Assembly: GCA_016290335.1 (NCBI GenBank)
Contig: JAEETM010000017.1
Coordinates: 1 to 55,682 of the forward strand
Source of the DNA: Treponema sp.
Lineage (GTDB): Bacteria; Spirochaetota; Spirochaetia; Treponematales; Treponemataceae
Direction of reading: 5' to 3'
Length of the DNA stretch: 55,682 bases
The position numbers and the translations under genes are program-made. Positions 25,998 through 35,609 of the stretch are shown in pieces. Within the stretch, counting starts at the first letter, position 1. Each line of letters opens with the position of its first letter. The notes beneath the pieces were generated by a model. That model saw nothing but the letters and a program-made list of their open reading frames with translations. It was not told the DNA's origin and made no database searches.

Positions 25998-26567
25998 ATG
26001 AAAATATTTTCAAGGCCATCACTTTATGTTAAGGATCCACATGAAAACCAAAAAAATAAAGAAATATATGAATTAATTAAATCAAAAATTTCCAATAGCG
26101 AAAATTATACAGATGAATGCGTGAAATTTATTTTGAAAAAAATTTCAAAAGTAAATTTCATTGAATCTTCGAGCCAAATTATAATTAAAAATTTTAGAGA
26201 AGAACCTTGTGTTAGTCTTGAAGAAAAAAAACAATATAATATAAACTCTCGTCAGAAAATTAATAAAGAATTCTTTGATTTATTATCTGAAAAAGGAAAA
26301 CATCAGGAATATATACTTTTAGGTTTAGAAAACATTATTCTTTCTTCTATACATAAAATTAATAATACATATGAATTACATAATATGAAAAAAATGGGTA
26401 TAAAATATGTTACGATTGAATGTTGCAATGATGATCGTGATTGCCCTGCTGTAAAGAAATATTGTAATAAAGAATTCAAAATAAATCAGGTTCCGGATTT
26501 ACCATTACCAGAATGTACAGCTGATTTATGTAGATGTTTTTATTCTTCAATTATTTCAGATATTTAA
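25998..26567 (+). CDS. Unknown protein with Cys-rich C-terminus resembling phage head-morphogenesis motif (cassette gene 3)
   Basis: A 189-residue soluble protein with Shine-Dalgarno GAGGA. Residues 1-130 are helical and Lys-rich with no known domain. The C-terminus carries the order D-x-R-x-C-P (DDRDCPAVKKYC, 145-156), F (160), PDLPLPEC (166-173) and LCRCFYSS (177-184). This ordered pattern, C-P...P-x-L-P-x-P...CRC, is similar to the C-terminal metal-binding-like motif of SPP1 gp7/Mu F minor head proteins, where it reads roughly 'D.R.CP.C...P.HP.CRC'. No phage genes are nearby. The resemblance is by eye and may be convergent. Confidence 0.75.
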   Translation: MKIFSRPSLYVKDPHENQKNKEIYELIKSKISNSENYTDECVKFILKKISKVNFIESSSQIIIKNFREEPCVSLEEKKQYNINSRQKINKEFFDLLSEKGKHQEYILLGLENIILSSIHKINNTYELHNMKKMGIKYVTIECCNDDRDCPAVKKYCNKEFKINQVPDLPLPECTADLCRCFYSSIISDI

Positions 26568-26586
26568 TTATTTATAAGAGGATTTT

Positions 26587-27687
26587 ATGGGATTTCGTTT
26601 CAGAAAAAGTTTTAATCTTGGGTTAGGCTTTAAAGTTAATTTAAGTAAATCAGGTATTGGATATAGTTGGGGTTTCCCTGGTTATAGAATAACAAAAACT
26701 GCAAATGGAAGAACACGTAAAACATACTCAATTCCAGGCACAGGGATTGGATATGTTGATGAGAAGTCTAATAAAACTCAATCAAGGCAAACTAATTCAA
26801 TTACAAATGAACAAAAGCAAAATCATAAAAAGAATGATACATGTACGATTTATGACGAAAATAAGTTTTCAGATGTCCAAGATATTGAAAGTGCAAAGAT
26901 GAAAAACTTTCAACCTGCTGAGTATAAAGACTTTTTAAGAAAAATATCTTTCAATTTTTTTATAAAATATTTTACATTCTTTTTATTTCTTGGATTATTC
27001 ATTACTTATTTAGTTTATAAATCTAGTAGTGTTTGGATATTTTTAGGATCTCTTATTTCATTACTTTCATTTATTATATTAAAAATTTTTGCAAGAATTA
27101 AAATTGAATATGATTTTGAAGATGAATCTGAAACTGCATACCAAGAATATGTTGATGTTTGGAAAGAACTGAAAAAAAGTAATAGAGTTTGGCAAATATC
27201 CCGTAAAGCTAAAGTAGTTGATACAAAAAATATGTATGGAGCTAAAGATGCAATTGAAAGAAATAAATTAAAGATTTCTTTTAGATTGCCTTGGTATCTT
27301 AAGTCTAATATAAGTGCTCCTGTTTTATATTTTAAAAAAGTAACACTAATTCTTCTTCCCGATAAAGTCCTTATAATAAGTAAATTTAGAGCGGGTGCAG
27401 TTAATCAGAAAAATGTAAATATGAGATTTTATAATGATGGTTTTATTGAAGATGAAGCAAAACCTAAAGATTCTGAAATCATAACACAACAATGGTTGCA
27501 TCCAAATAAATCAGGAGGACCAGACCAACGATATCGTGATAATCGACAATTACCAGTATATAGATATAGTTACGTTGATATTAATTCTCCAGAAGGAATT
27601 AATGAACTAGTAATGGTCACAAACACAAAAATAAGTGAAAGATTGTCAAGTTTCTACCAAAAATATATAGAAAGCTTAAATCTCTAA
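26587..27687 (+). CDS. DUF4236 membrane protein (cassette gene 4)
   Basis: A 366-residue protein with Shine-Dalgarno AGAGGA. Residues 1-60 form the DUF4236 domain (GFRFRKSFNLGLGFKVNLSK, SGIGYSWGFPG, YSIPGTGIGY), clearly paralogous to that of cassette gene 1. Two membrane segments (about residues 125-165: FFIKYFTFFLFLGLFITYLV and WIFLGSLISLLSFIILKIF) are followed by a ~190-residue cytoplasmic domain with a beta-rich pattern (VTLILLPDKVLIISKFRAG). That domain resembles proteins that read out small-molecule or nucleotide states, but I cannot name it. Last gene of the cassette. Hairpin-poor AT-rich sequence follows to 27781. Confidence 0.85.
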   Translation: MGFRFRKSFNLGLGFKVNLSKSGIGYSWGFPGYRITKTANGRTRKTYSIPGTGIGYVDEKSNKTQSRQTNSITNEQKQNHKKNDTCTIYDENKFSDVQDIESAKMKNFQPAEYKDFLRKISFNFFIKYFTFFLFLGLFITYLVYKSSSVWIFLGSLISLLSFIILKIFARIKIEYDFEDESETAYQEYVDVWKELKKSNRVWQISRKAKVVDTKNMYGAKDAIERNKLKISFRLPWYLKSNISAPVLYFKKVTLILLPDKVLIISKFRAGAVNQKNVNMRFYNDGFIEDEAKPKDSEIITQQWLHPNKSGGPDQRYRDNRQLPVYRYSYVDINSPEGINELVMVTNTKISERLSSFYQKYIESLNL

Positions 27688-27781
27688 ATATTTATAGATT
27701 TTAACAAACTAGTCACAAAAATTTCATTTCTCACTTGAAAATCTCGCTAAACTAATACACATTTTTGAGAATATTTTTCTC

Positions 27782-28009
27782 CTACACTAATCCGCACTCT
27801 CTGTTTCTTTCTTCCGGATGTGCCACCTCAAACCCGCACCTTGCTTCTTCATTCAATTCACGTAGCTCTTTCTTACCGTCAATATAAAGCTGGTAATCTA
27901 TGCCAGTGCTTTCATAACCGCAGCCTACATCGTATTCATCACCAAGAGAATCCCGGACAATCTGTTCCCGCTGTTCACGGGTAGTATCTTTTATTAAAAT
28001 GCTCTGCAT
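27782..28009 (-). CDS. Small protein of the 'ILIKDTTREQREQIV' family, unknown function
   Basis: A 75-residue protein beginning SILIKDTTREQREQIVRDSL, a conserved start I have seen in short Cys-containing proteins of anaerobic Firmicutes, sometimes mislabelled as purine biosynthesis proteins. The middle DYQLYIDGKKELRELNEEAR is also conserved. A strong Shine-Dalgarno (AAGGAGG, 5 bases) lies inside the end of the GH31 gene, which it overlaps by 16 bases, so it is translationally coupled. Four cysteines or fewer; no catalytic motif. Confidence 0.75.
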   Translation of the reverse strand: MQSILIKDTTREQREQIVRDSLGDEYDVGCGYESTGIDYQLYIDGKKELRELNEEARCGFEVAHPEERNRECGLV

Positions 28010-30189
28010 ATAGCCTCCTTAATTTCTCCATTACGTTCAACTAAAACTTTGCTGTCAGCCCTTACAAACAATGGCATTTTTTCTATTGGTGCATCAACTT
28101 TAATCCATTGACCACCATTGTATTTTCTGCCGTTCCACCAGTCGTACCAGTCACAATCTGCTGGAAGATAAAGCTCAACAACAGGTTCACTCTTATAGGC
28201 AATTTCACATGACTTATATTTCTCAAAATCAATCATTGATTTTGTAACAGGACATACCATAATTGAAGGTCCAAACATAAACTGTGATGAAATATCAAAA
28301 ACAGCACTGTCAGAAAACTCCATAAAAAGCGGACGGATAAAGCTTTCATCATTTTCAGTGACACGCTTTGACACCATGCGGATATACGGCATTAATTCAT
28401 AACGCAGTTTGATATAACTAACAAGAGTATCATAAAAGACATTTGTTTCATCGCAGAACGACCAGGGCTCTCGGCGGCAATCTGTTCCATGTGCACGGAA
28501 CATTGGTAAAAAGGCTCCAAACTCAAACCACCGCACATACAATTCTCTGTAAGCAGGATCTTCTGCTGCTTCCTGATAATCTCCATCCCAATACCACGGT
28601 TCTCCCCGCTTTACAAAAAATCCGCCGATATCCACAGTCCAATACGGAATGCCACTCAATCCAAACTGGCACGCCTGAACAACCTGATTTTTCAACACAC
28701 TCCATTTTGCAGAAGTATCACCCGACCACAAAGTAACTCCATACCGCTGACTTCCCGGATAACCGCTTCGTGTAAGAATCAGCATCTGCCGTTCCGGAAA
28801 ATCACGAGTCTGACCTTCACTCATTCCGCGGGCATGATATAAACCGTAAGCATTTGCCTTTTGAGGAAACATAATATCTCCAGTTGCCTGCAAGTATTCC
28901 GAAAAAACTTTTTCTGGCAGCTGCCTTTCCATATGATTCCATTCCGGTGTTACAGGTTCACTTGAATCACACCACCAGCTTTCTACACCCAAATCTGCAA
29001 GTCCGCGTTTAGCCTGCTCCCAATACAATTCCCTTGCAGCCGCATCAAATGAATTACAAATATTCACGCCATTCAGCAAAGTTCCTTTTTCCTTCATCTC
29101 TTTGTAGTTTTCTGATTTTTCATCCATAGTCGGCCAGATAGAAATCATAAAATGAACATTATCTTCGTGAAGTTTTTTTATCATACCAGGAACATCAGGG
29201 AAGCGTTTTTTATCAAAACTTTTCTGTCCCCACATTCCATCATCCCATGAAAGCCAGTCCAGAACAATCAGACTCAATGGAATATTACGTTTTTTAAACT
29301 CTGCTGCTGTTGCAAGGATTTCTTCCTGAGTTTCATACCTTTCCTGTGACTGAACATAACCAAGAGCAAAATCAGGAGGAAGCGTTGCCTTACCTGTAAG
29401 TGCTCTCATACGTGCGATGATTTCTGTAAACACAGTGGATGATGAAGGTCTTGGTGCAATAAAAAAATAATCCAGATAATAATCTGCATTTGTATAAAAA
29501 TACGACCCATACTGTGTATCACTAAAAATCGACGGACTTTGAGTTGTAAAAAGAAGCCCATACCCCAGACTCGAAATTAAAAACGGAACAGCTATTTTTT
29601 TATTTGCCTGATGAAGATATTGCGTAGTTCCCCTGAAATTCCATACACCTTCTTCAGCCTGCCCAAGTCCGAACAGCTTTTCTCCTTCAGCAAAAACAAA
29701 CCGCAACGTTGTATGAAATAAACTTTCCTGATATTCTTTGTTAGCCGCAACTATCCGTTTCTTTACACCATCCGCAGTTTTTACTTCTTCTGTTTTTATC
29801 CGCCCGACATTTTTATAAACATCAAACTTTTCCAGCGTATAATTTTCAACTGGTGCTTCAGAAAAAAGCTTTTTCCCATCACGTTCAAAACTAACAAAGC
29901 CTTTTTCTCTATCAATAACTGTAACAAGGCTTTTTGTAATAATCTTAATTGTGTTGTCTGTCTCTTGCAAAGTTAAAGTTGCTGATGATAAGTCCAGACA
30001 ATTCCGCTCTAAAAAATGATCTCCCTGCCCTTCATCGAATGTTCCATCAACCGAAAACGAAACGCGTACCACATCATCAAAATAAATACAAATCCGTAAC
30101 ACACCTCTTTCTGACTTCAAAAGAACACAATCATCTTTCTGTATAACTTCTTCTATAAAACAGGATTTTCCGGGAACGGCAGTCAGCAT
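27994..30189 (-). CDS. GH31 family alpha-glucosidase/alpha-xylosidase
   Basis: A 731-residue cytoplasmic glycoside hydrolase. The N-terminal beta-sandwich (1-250) is followed by a TIM barrel with PPDFALGYVQSQERYETQEE, IVLDWLSWDD, nucleophile Asp408 in SWWCDSSEP and acid/base Asp491 in LWSGDTSAKW. The family includes alpha-glucosidases, alpha-xylosidases (YicI-like) and sulfoquinovosidases; residues choosing among these cannot be read reliably. No signal peptide, so it acts on imported oligosaccharides. Shine-Dalgarno AAGGAG. Co-transcribed with the 75-residue protein. Confidence 0.93.
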   Translation of the reverse strand: MLTAVPGKSCFIEEVIQKDDCVLLKSERGVLRICIYFDDVVRVSFSVDGTFDEGQGDHFLERNCLDLSSATLTLQETDNTIKIITKSLVTVIDREKGFVSFERDGKKLFSEAPVENYTLEKFDVYKNVGRIKTEEVKTADGVKKRIVAANKEYQESLFHTTLRFVFAEGEKLFGLGQAEEGVWNFRGTTQYLHQANKKIAVPFLISSLGYGLLFTTQSPSIFSDTQYGSYFYTNADYYLDYFFIAPRPSSSTVFTEIIARMRALTGKATLPPDFALGYVQSQERYETQEEILATAAEFKKRNIPLSLIVLDWLSWDDGMWGQKSFDKKRFPDVPGMIKKLHEDNVHFMISIWPTMDEKSENYKEMKEKGTLLNGVNICNSFDAAARELYWEQAKRGLADLGVESWWCDSSEPVTPEWNHMERQLPEKVFSEYLQATGDIMFPQKANAYGLYHARGMSEGQTRDFPERQMLILTRSGYPGSQRYGVTLWSGDTSAKWSVLKNQVVQACQFGLSGIPYWTVDIGGFFVKRGEPWYWDGDYQEAAEDPAYRELYVRWFEFGAFLPMFRAHGTDCRREPWSFCDETNVFYDTLVSYIKLRYELMPYIRMVSKRVTENDESFIRPLFMEFSDSAVFDISSQFMFGPSIMVCPVTKSMIDFEKYKSCEIAYKSEPVVELYLPADCDWYDWWNGRKYNGGQWIKVDAPIEKMPLFVRADSKVLVERNGEIKEAICRAF

Positions 30190-30213
30190 AAATCTTCTCC
30201 TTCTACATTTTGT

Positions 30214-31197
30214 TTAATCCAACTCAATCGTCATCATAATCGGCACATGGTCAGAAATTGCTTCCCTGTAATCTGCACCGCTCGAAAAACTATCTTTCCC
30301 AAATCTAAGCTCTTCACAGAACTTTCCCCGACCAGAAGAAGAGTCTCCGCGTCCGTCAGAATCTGTTTTTCTGGCAGAATCATTCTTTCCACCGGCAAAC
30401 GCCCTGTGCATTTCTTCCACAACTTTTGTTTTTTTATTGCAAATAAAGTGGTCGTAATCATTTACAAAAAATACACCACTCTTTTTACTCGGAGAAACTG
30501 TCGTTGCTATTCCATAATTCGGATCGGAAAACCAGCGTTTGGTGCCATCAACAAAATCAAAATTGCGAACGGTAAGCGCAGATCTGTTCAGATTAAAATC
30601 TCCCGCAATTACCAGGGCTGATGAGTGCTTGTACTTAGCATATAGCTTTTCCAGAGTCTCCAAATCTCTTATTCTATGCTGATAATCATTATACGGAAGA
30701 TGAACATTTATTGCATAAAGCTTTGACTTCTTATTATTCAGCTTAAACTCAACAAGCTGCACGTTATTCTTATCAAACAAATAATCGCCGTCAAAATCTG
30801 TAAAACCAACTTCATCTGCTAGATCCGTTATTACAAGTTTTTTTCTGTTATAAACTATTGCATTGTTCTGCGCATAACCGCCGGTTTTGTAAGATTCCTC
30901 ACCAACATACCGCATTTCCATAAGTGCATACGATGAGCTTGTAACAAAATCCCAGTCATCACCAAGCCGTTTAAGCATTCTGTTTAGTGCTGCATTTTCC
31001 GGATCCTTTACCCATACCTCTTGCAGAAAAACAATATCAGCCCCAGACTCATCAATCATATCAGCAATTTTGTTTGCAGTTCTTCCTTTAGCTCCCATAT
31101 TAAGTGAAAGCAAAGTTATTTTTTCTGCATAAAGCAGATTCCCGGAAAAAAGCAGAAATACAAAAATTAAAGTGATGATATTATTACGCTTTTTCAT
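30214..31197 (-). CDS. Exported endonuclease/exonuclease/phosphatase-family protein
   Basis: A signal peptide (KKRNNIITLIFVFLLFSGNLLYA) precedes an EEP-fold domain with the family motifs ITLLSLNMG, IVFLQEVW (metal-binding Glu), NVHLPYND, VIAGDFNLNR and the C-terminal SDHVPIMM (catalytic His). Members include secreted nucleases, sphingomyelinases and phosphatases; the substrate is undetermined. A Ser/Gly/Asp-rich insert (KNDSARKTDSDGRGDSSS) lies before the last motif. The start is set at 31197 because the longer frame (31239) overlaps arsC and puts 14 polar residues before the signal peptide. It follows the ArsC-like gene by 4 bases. Confidence 0.87.
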   Translation of the reverse strand: MKKRNNIITLIFVFLLFSGNLLYAEKITLLSLNMGAKGRTANKIADMIDESGADIVFLQEVWVKDPENAALNRMLKRLGDDWDFVTSSSYALMEMRYVGEESYKTGGYAQNNAIVYNRKKLVITDLADEVGFTDFDGDYLFDKNNVQLVEFKLNNKKSKLYAINVHLPYNDYQHRIRDLETLEKLYAKYKHSSALVIAGDFNLNRSALTVRNFDFVDGTKRWFSDPNYGIATTVSPSKKSGVFFVNDYDHFICNKKTKVVEEMHRAFAGGKNDSARKTDSDGRGDSSSGRGKFCEELRFGKDSFSSGADYREAISDHVPIMMTIELD

Positions 31198-31201
31198 TAA
31201 G

Positions 31202-31564
31202 CTAATTCCAGTTTTCCCAAACTTTCTGCTGCATTCCAACAGTTGCTTCAGTTTTTCCGTTACGGCAAACAGGGAGCTTTAAAAGCTTCTGCTGATTTTC
31301 AAAAAGCTTACTTTCTTTATCTTCATCATCAAGATAAGCAATGCTGGCATATTCTTTAGCATTCTTGTCAGTCATTGCTTCAATTGCCGCAGCACGACCA
31401 CCTTCAACTCGTGCAATTGCAGCCACAACCGAATCAAACTCTCCGCGAGACATCTCCTTTTCTTTTAAATCTACAAACTGAAATGGTATTCGTCTTTCCT
31501 TAAAAAAACGCTGCGCAGCCTTACAATCAAAGCTTTTATTAGTTCCAAAAATCTGTATCGTCAT
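31202..31564 (-). CDS. ArsC/Spx-like thioredoxin-fold protein
   Basis: A 120-residue protein of the arsenate-reductase-like (COG1393) family: IQIFGTNKSFDCKAAQRFFKER at the N-terminus and a C-terminal LKLPVCRNGKTEATVG, matching the strand that closes the thioredoxin-like fold. It has only one N-terminal cysteine (Cys14), not the CxxC of Spx, so it resembles YffB/ArsC types. The catalytic role is unproven. Shine-Dalgarno GAGGA. First gene of a two-gene unit with the exported EEP protein. Confidence 0.8.
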   Translation of the reverse strand: MTIQIFGTNKSFDCKAAQRFFKERRIPFQFVDLKEKEMSRGEFDSVVAAIARVEGGRAAAIEAMTDKNAKEYASIAYLDDEDKESKLFENQQKLLKLPVCRNGKTEATVGMQQKVWENWN

Positions 31565-31688
31565 TTTTTCCTCACAAAAGTGTCTTTATACGGGTATTAT
31601 ATCATATATAAGCTAATCATTTCTTCTTTTATAACACATTTTTTTACAGGTGATTTATTTTTTTTATTAAAAAAAGTCCAAAATGATG

Positions 31689-31694
31689 TATAAT
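31689..31694 (+). promoter_or_regulatory. Likely -10 box of the chemoreceptor gene
   Basis: TATAAT 17 bases before the ATG, with Shine-Dalgarno GGAG between them. The -35 region (ATTAAA at 17 bases) is poor. Confidence 0.4.
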
Positions 31695-31711
31695 AGTTAC
31701 AGGAGCTATCG

Positions 31712-33865
31712 ATGAAAAAACACAAAATATCCATTTCAACAAAGTTTTCTGTCAGTTCAATTATCATAATTATTGCAGTTGTTGCAATTTCGGCAATAAC
31801 CACACGAGTTTTCTTTTCCCGCAACTGTCTTGAAAACTTCTATGGAAGCGCCGCATCTCAACTTTCTGAGTTTTCCGACTCAATCACAATGTTCTTTGGA
31901 GCAAAGGAAGTTGAACTTAATGTTTTTGCAGAATCTGATGCTGTAAAAGCAGCTGATGATACAATTCATTCTTTTGTAAACGAAACAGGTACTATTCAGA
32001 TTTTAGGGTATAAAAAAAGCCCAATAGAGGAAGAAATCCGTAAGGTTTGTAAGAGTTTTGCAAAAAATGATTCTGATATTGCAGAAATATATATCGGTAC
32101 AAAATGGGGCGGTTATGCGACCAATTTCGACAGCTCAATGAGTGGTGGCTATGATCCACGTAAACGCGGCTGGTACGAAACTGCAACAAGCGGAAACGGT
32201 AAAGTCATGATTACAGATGCTTTTGCTTCTACAGTAGGAGCAACTGTTGTTGGAATTACACGCTGTGCTTACGACCATAAAAACACCTTTATTGGAAATG
32301 CTTCCATCGAAGTTTCTCTCGATACTCTTACAGGCATTCTTCAAACCATGGATTTTGGTAAAGATAGTTTTGTAATGATGATTCAAAAAGATGGAACTAT
32401 TCTTGCTGATACCAGTAAAAACAAAAATAATTTTAAGAATATTAACGAAATCGGTATTCCTGGAATAAAAGAACTTCTTTCTTCACCAAAAAGCGATGGT
32501 TCTATTATAATAAACTCAAAAAAATATTTAACAGAATATATTAAAAATCCAAAAACAAATTATACAATTGCTGCATTCTGTCCTAAAGATGTTGTTTTTG
32601 AAGCCTTTTACAAAACATTAAAAACAACTATTCTTCTTTGTGCTGTCTTCGGCATTATTGTAACATTCATAATTATCATAGTTACAAAAAAAGTTGTTCG
32701 CCCTCTTACAATTATCCGCGATAACATAAGCGAAACAGCCGATCAAATATCAAAGGGTAATGCAAATCTTTCAAAACGTATAATCATTAATTCTAATGAT
32801 GAAATTGGTGATGTTGCCTTAAGCTTTAATGTTTTCTCCGATAAACTTGAAGAAATAATAAAAAGCATGAAGCAATCAAAAGTTTCTCTTAATTCAGCAG
32901 GTTCTAAGCTTGCAGGCACAACATCTGATGCAATGAATGCTATTTCACAAATCAGCACAAGTATTAGAACTTTGAGCAGCGATTTAACAGCACAGACAAT
33001 AAGTGTTGAGCAGACTTCACAAAGCATTGCTAAAATCTTACAAAGCATTCATTCACTTGAGCAGCTTGTTGCAAGGCAGGCTGATTCTGTACAAGGCGCA
33101 TCTAATGCTGTTGAACAGATGATTCAAAATATCAGTGAAGTAAACCGCTCTGTAGATAAAATGGCTCATTCCTTTGGAAATCTTGAATCAGATGCTCAGA
33201 ATGGAGCAAGAACACAGGAACAATTAAAGATACAGATTACCGAGATTGAAGATCAATCCAAACTTTTAAGCGAAGCTAATACTGTAATTGCAAACATTGC
33301 AGGTCAAACAAACCTTCTTGCCATGAATGCAGCAATTGAAGCGGCACATGCAGGTGAAGCGGGAAAAGGCTTTGCTGTAGTTGCTGATGAAATCCGTAAA
33401 CTTTCAGTAACATCTTCATCTCAATCAAAAACAATTGGAGAACAATTACGCAGAATTCAGGATACAATCAGAAATGTTGTTCAGGCAACTCAAGCTGGTG
33501 TAGAAGGTTATGCGCACCTAACTAATGAAATACACGAGACCGACACTCTTGTTCAACAGATTAAACAGGCAATGACAGAACAACAGCAGGGATCTGTTCA
33601 AATAACAGATGCACTTCAAGGCATGAACGATAGTACATTACAGGTACAACAGGCATCACAGGAAATGACATCCGACAGCCGTATAATTATGGAACAAGTC
33701 AATGCTTTACAGGAAAAAACAAGTGAAATGAAAAATGGAATGACTGCAATGAGAGGAAGTACTGATAAAATTGATACAACCGGTGATGCTCTTTCAGAAA
33801 TATCCACACTTATGGAAGGTTCAATTGCCGAAATTGGAAAGCAGGTAGATCAGTTCCAGGTATAG
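31712..33865 (+). CDS. Methyl-accepting chemotaxis protein
   Basis: A 717-residue transmembrane chemoreceptor. TM1 about 15-37, a periplasmic Cache-like sensor about 40-300 ([20 protein letters not shown] and [20 protein letters not shown] are typical dCache segments), TM2 about 305-328, a HAMP domain ([20 protein letters not shown]) and a long coiled-coil signalling domain. The hairpin tip reads [17 protein letters not shown], which contacts CheA/CheW. No C-terminal CheR-tethering pentapeptide. dCache receptors usually bind amino acids or other small molecules; the ligand is unknown. Monocistronic. Confidence 0.95.
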   Translation: MKKHKISISTKFSVSSIIIIIAVVAISAITTRVFFSRNCLENFYGSAASQLSEFSDSITMFFGAKEVELNVFAESDAVKAADDTIHSFVNETGTIQILGYKKSPIEEEIRKVCKSFAKNDSDIAEIYIGTKWGGYATNFDSSMSGGYDPRKRGWYETATSGNGKVMITDAFASTVGATVVGITRCAYDHKNTFIGNASIEVSLDTLTGILQTMDFGKDSFVMMIQKDGTILADTSKNKNNFKNINEIGIPGIKELLSSPKSDGSIIINSKKYLTEYIKNPKTNYTIAAFCPKDVVFEAFYKTLKTTILLCAVFGIIVTFIIIIVTKKVVRPLTIIRDNISETADQISKGNANLSKRIIINSNDEIGDVALSFNVFSDKLEEIIKSMKQSKVSLNSAGSKLAGTTSDAMNAISQISTSIRTLSSDLTAQTISVEQTSQSIAKILQSIHSLEQLVARQADSVQGASNAVEQMIQNISEVNRSVDKMAHSFGNLESDAQNGARTQEQLKIQITEIEDQSKLLSEANTVIANIAGQTNLLAMNAAIEAAHAGEAGKGFAVVADEIRKLSVTSSSQSKTIGEQLRRIQDTIRNVVQATQAGVEGYAHLTNEIHETDTLVQQIKQAMTEQQQGSVQITDALQGMNDSTLQVQQASQEMTSDSRIIMEQVNALQEKTSEMKNGMTAMRGSTDKIDTTGDALSEISTLMEGSIAEIGKQVDQFQV

Positions 33866-33871
33866 AAAGGC

Positions 33872-34615
33872 CTAAAACTTTATCGAACCAACAATAGTTT
33901 CATCACTGCTACCCGTCGCAGGAGATTCCGGAACAACGGGTTCTTCTGCACTTTTTGACTTTTCTGCATTCTTGTTCTCTACCTTGCTCACAGTTTTTCT
34001 TGCACGTGTTTTCGGTGATGCCATAAATGCAAACAGACTGCCGCACAAACCGCCTGCAATAATAATCAGTACACCAACCATTCCATTTCCATTCGAACTT
34101 ATAAACAGACACGCAATAAATAAAGCTGTTGCCAATGCTGATGAAAGCGAAACCGATTTTTTTGAAATATGAAAAAGCATATCAAGCAGGATAAGCATAA
34201 ATACGATTGGTGCCGAATCATTAAAAGGAAGCTTACAGCAGCACGCAGATAAAACGCCTGTAAATAAAGTCGAAACCAGAATCATAATTCCAATAACAGC
34301 CGAACCGTAACGCTCTTCCATTCCAGGACCAAGCAGCGTAATAATTACAAGCTTAGAAAATAATGAAAGCGGACTTTCCCAGCCAAAGACATACAGGAAC
34401 AACCGTAGATAACTATTAAAGGAAGTAAAACTAAACTGGAAGTCGCCACTCACTGTTGGAGTTATAAAGATTGATGAATTAAGCCTGTTTTCTAGCAAAA
34501 AAACATCAATCAAAAACAATAATACAGAAAGCAATGTAAAAGTTAACGTTACCGGCGCATCATAATTGAACTTTATTTTCAACTTTAATTTGGATCTGCT
34601 TCTTTTTTTTGCCAT
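33872..34615 (-). CDS. Rhomboid-like membrane protein lacking catalytic residues
   Basis: A 247-residue protein. A basic N-terminus is followed by about six hydrophobic segments (residues ~22-200) and a charged Lys/Glu/Ser/Pro tail (~205-247). The motif LLGPGMEERYGSAVIGIMIL resembles the loop L1/TM2 region of rhomboid proteases. The position of the catalytic GxSG reads NDSAPIVFML and the TM6 histidine region reads AGGLCGSLFAF, so neither the Ser nor the His is in place. It is best viewed as a rhomboid-fold pseudoprotease, or possibly an unrelated membrane protein. Good Shine-Dalgarno (GGGAGG). It lies downstream of argC, 30 bases apart. Confidence 0.65.
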   Translation of the reverse strand: MAKKRSRSKLKLKIKFNYDAPVTLTFTLLSVLLFLIDVFLLENRLNSSIFITPTVSGDFQFSFTSFNSYLRLFLYVFGWESPLSLFSKLVIITLLGPGMEERYGSAVIGIMILVSTLFTGVLSACCCKLPFNDSAPIVFMLILLDMLFHISKKSVSLSSALATALFIACLFISSNGNGMVGVLIIIAGGLCGSLFAFMASPKTRARKTVSKVENKNAEKSKSAEEPVVPESPATGSSDETIVGSIKF

Positions 34616-34645
34616 ACAATTACCTCCCGTATAATTCTCGAATAA

Positions 34646-35593
34646 TTAAACAAGTCCGGTTGCTTCATCAAGGCCCATCATTATATTCATACACTGAACG
34701 GCAGCTCCACTTGCACCTTTTCCAAGGTTATCAAAGCGGGTTGTTACCATAATTCGGTCATCATTTCCATATACAAAGAGCTGCATCTCGTTAGTACCCG
34801 CTAACGTATTTGCAGGAATGAACTGTTCAGGTAAAACGCCCTCACCCATAAAACCGGCAACCTTTACAAAGCGGCAACCTTCATAATGAGCAGCAAACAT
34901 TTCCCAGACATCGTGTGCCGTTACCTTTTTAGCAAGCAATCTTGAATGAAGTCCTACAGTTACTGTCATTCCCTGAAAATAATCACAGATATATGGATTA
35001 AAAATCGGTTCGTAATCAAGCCCTGAAATCTTTTTCATTTCTGGAAGATGCTTGTGCATTTGTGTTAGTGCATACAAACGTGGAGAATCAAGACCAGAAT
35101 CCCTGCCCTCAGCCTCATACTGAGCAATTGCCTTTTTACCGGCTCCAGAATAACCGCTTACCGCATGAACCACAACCGGATAATCACCCGGCATAATTCC
35201 AGACTTCACAAGCGGATAACAGATTGCAATTGTACCACTTGCATAACAGCCAGGAACTGCAACTCGCTTTGAAGAAACAATTCGTTCTCGGAAAGTCTTA
35301 TCCAGCTCCGGAAAACCATACGCCCATTCCGGATTTACCCTATGTGCAGTAGAGGCATCAATTATTTTTGTATCTGGATTTATACAAAGCCCAACCGACT
35401 CAATTGCTGCTGCATCAGGCAGACACAAAAAAGTAAAATCAGAAGCATTTATATATTCTGCTCTTGCCGCAGGATCCTTTCGTTTATCTTCATCAATCGT
35501 CAGAATCTCAATATCATTTCTGCCTTCAAAACGCTCAAAAATCTTAAGCCCCGTTGTTCCTTCTTTTCCATCAATAAAAATCTTGTACTTCAT
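34646..35593 (-). CDS. argC: N-acetyl-gamma-glutamyl-phosphate reductase (short type)
   Basis: Reduces N-acetylglutamyl phosphate to the semialdehyde in arginine synthesis, with NADPH. The 315-residue form corresponds to the shorter (type 2) ArgC group. Catalytic Cys116 is in VAVPGCYASG; the N-terminal FIDGKEGTTGLKIFERF binds nucleotide; HAVSGYSGAGKKA and the His of QMHKHLPEM are conserved. No other arg biosynthetic gene is adjacent. It lies 17 bases after the AEC gene on the same strand. TATAAT ends 7 bases before the ATG, so an internal leaderless start is possible. No clear ARG box precedes it. Confidence 0.94.
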   Translation of the reverse strand: MKYKIFIDGKEGTTGLKIFERFEGRNDIEILTIDEDKRKDPAARAEYINASDFTFLCLPDAAAIESVGLCINPDTKIIDASTAHRVNPEWAYGFPELDKTFRERIVSSKRVAVPGCYASGTIAICYPLVKSGIMPGDYPVVVHAVSGYSGAGKKAIAQYEAEGRDSGLDSPRLYALTQMHKHLPEMKKISGLDYEPIFNPYICDYFQGMTVTVGLHSRLLAKKVTAHDVWEMFAAHYEGCRFVKVAGFMGEGVLPEQFIPANTLAGTNEMQLFVYGNDDRIMVTTRFDNLGKGASGAAVQCMNIMMGLDEATGLV

Positions 35594-35609
35594 ACGTAAA
35601 ATTATACTC

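Noticed and set aside
23777..27687. Prophage remnant
   Set aside because: Only one gene has a phage-like motif; no integrase, capsid, tail or attachment repeats were seen.
31198..31239. Longer start of the exported EEP protein
   Set aside because: It overlaps the ArsC-like gene and puts polar residues before the signal peptide.
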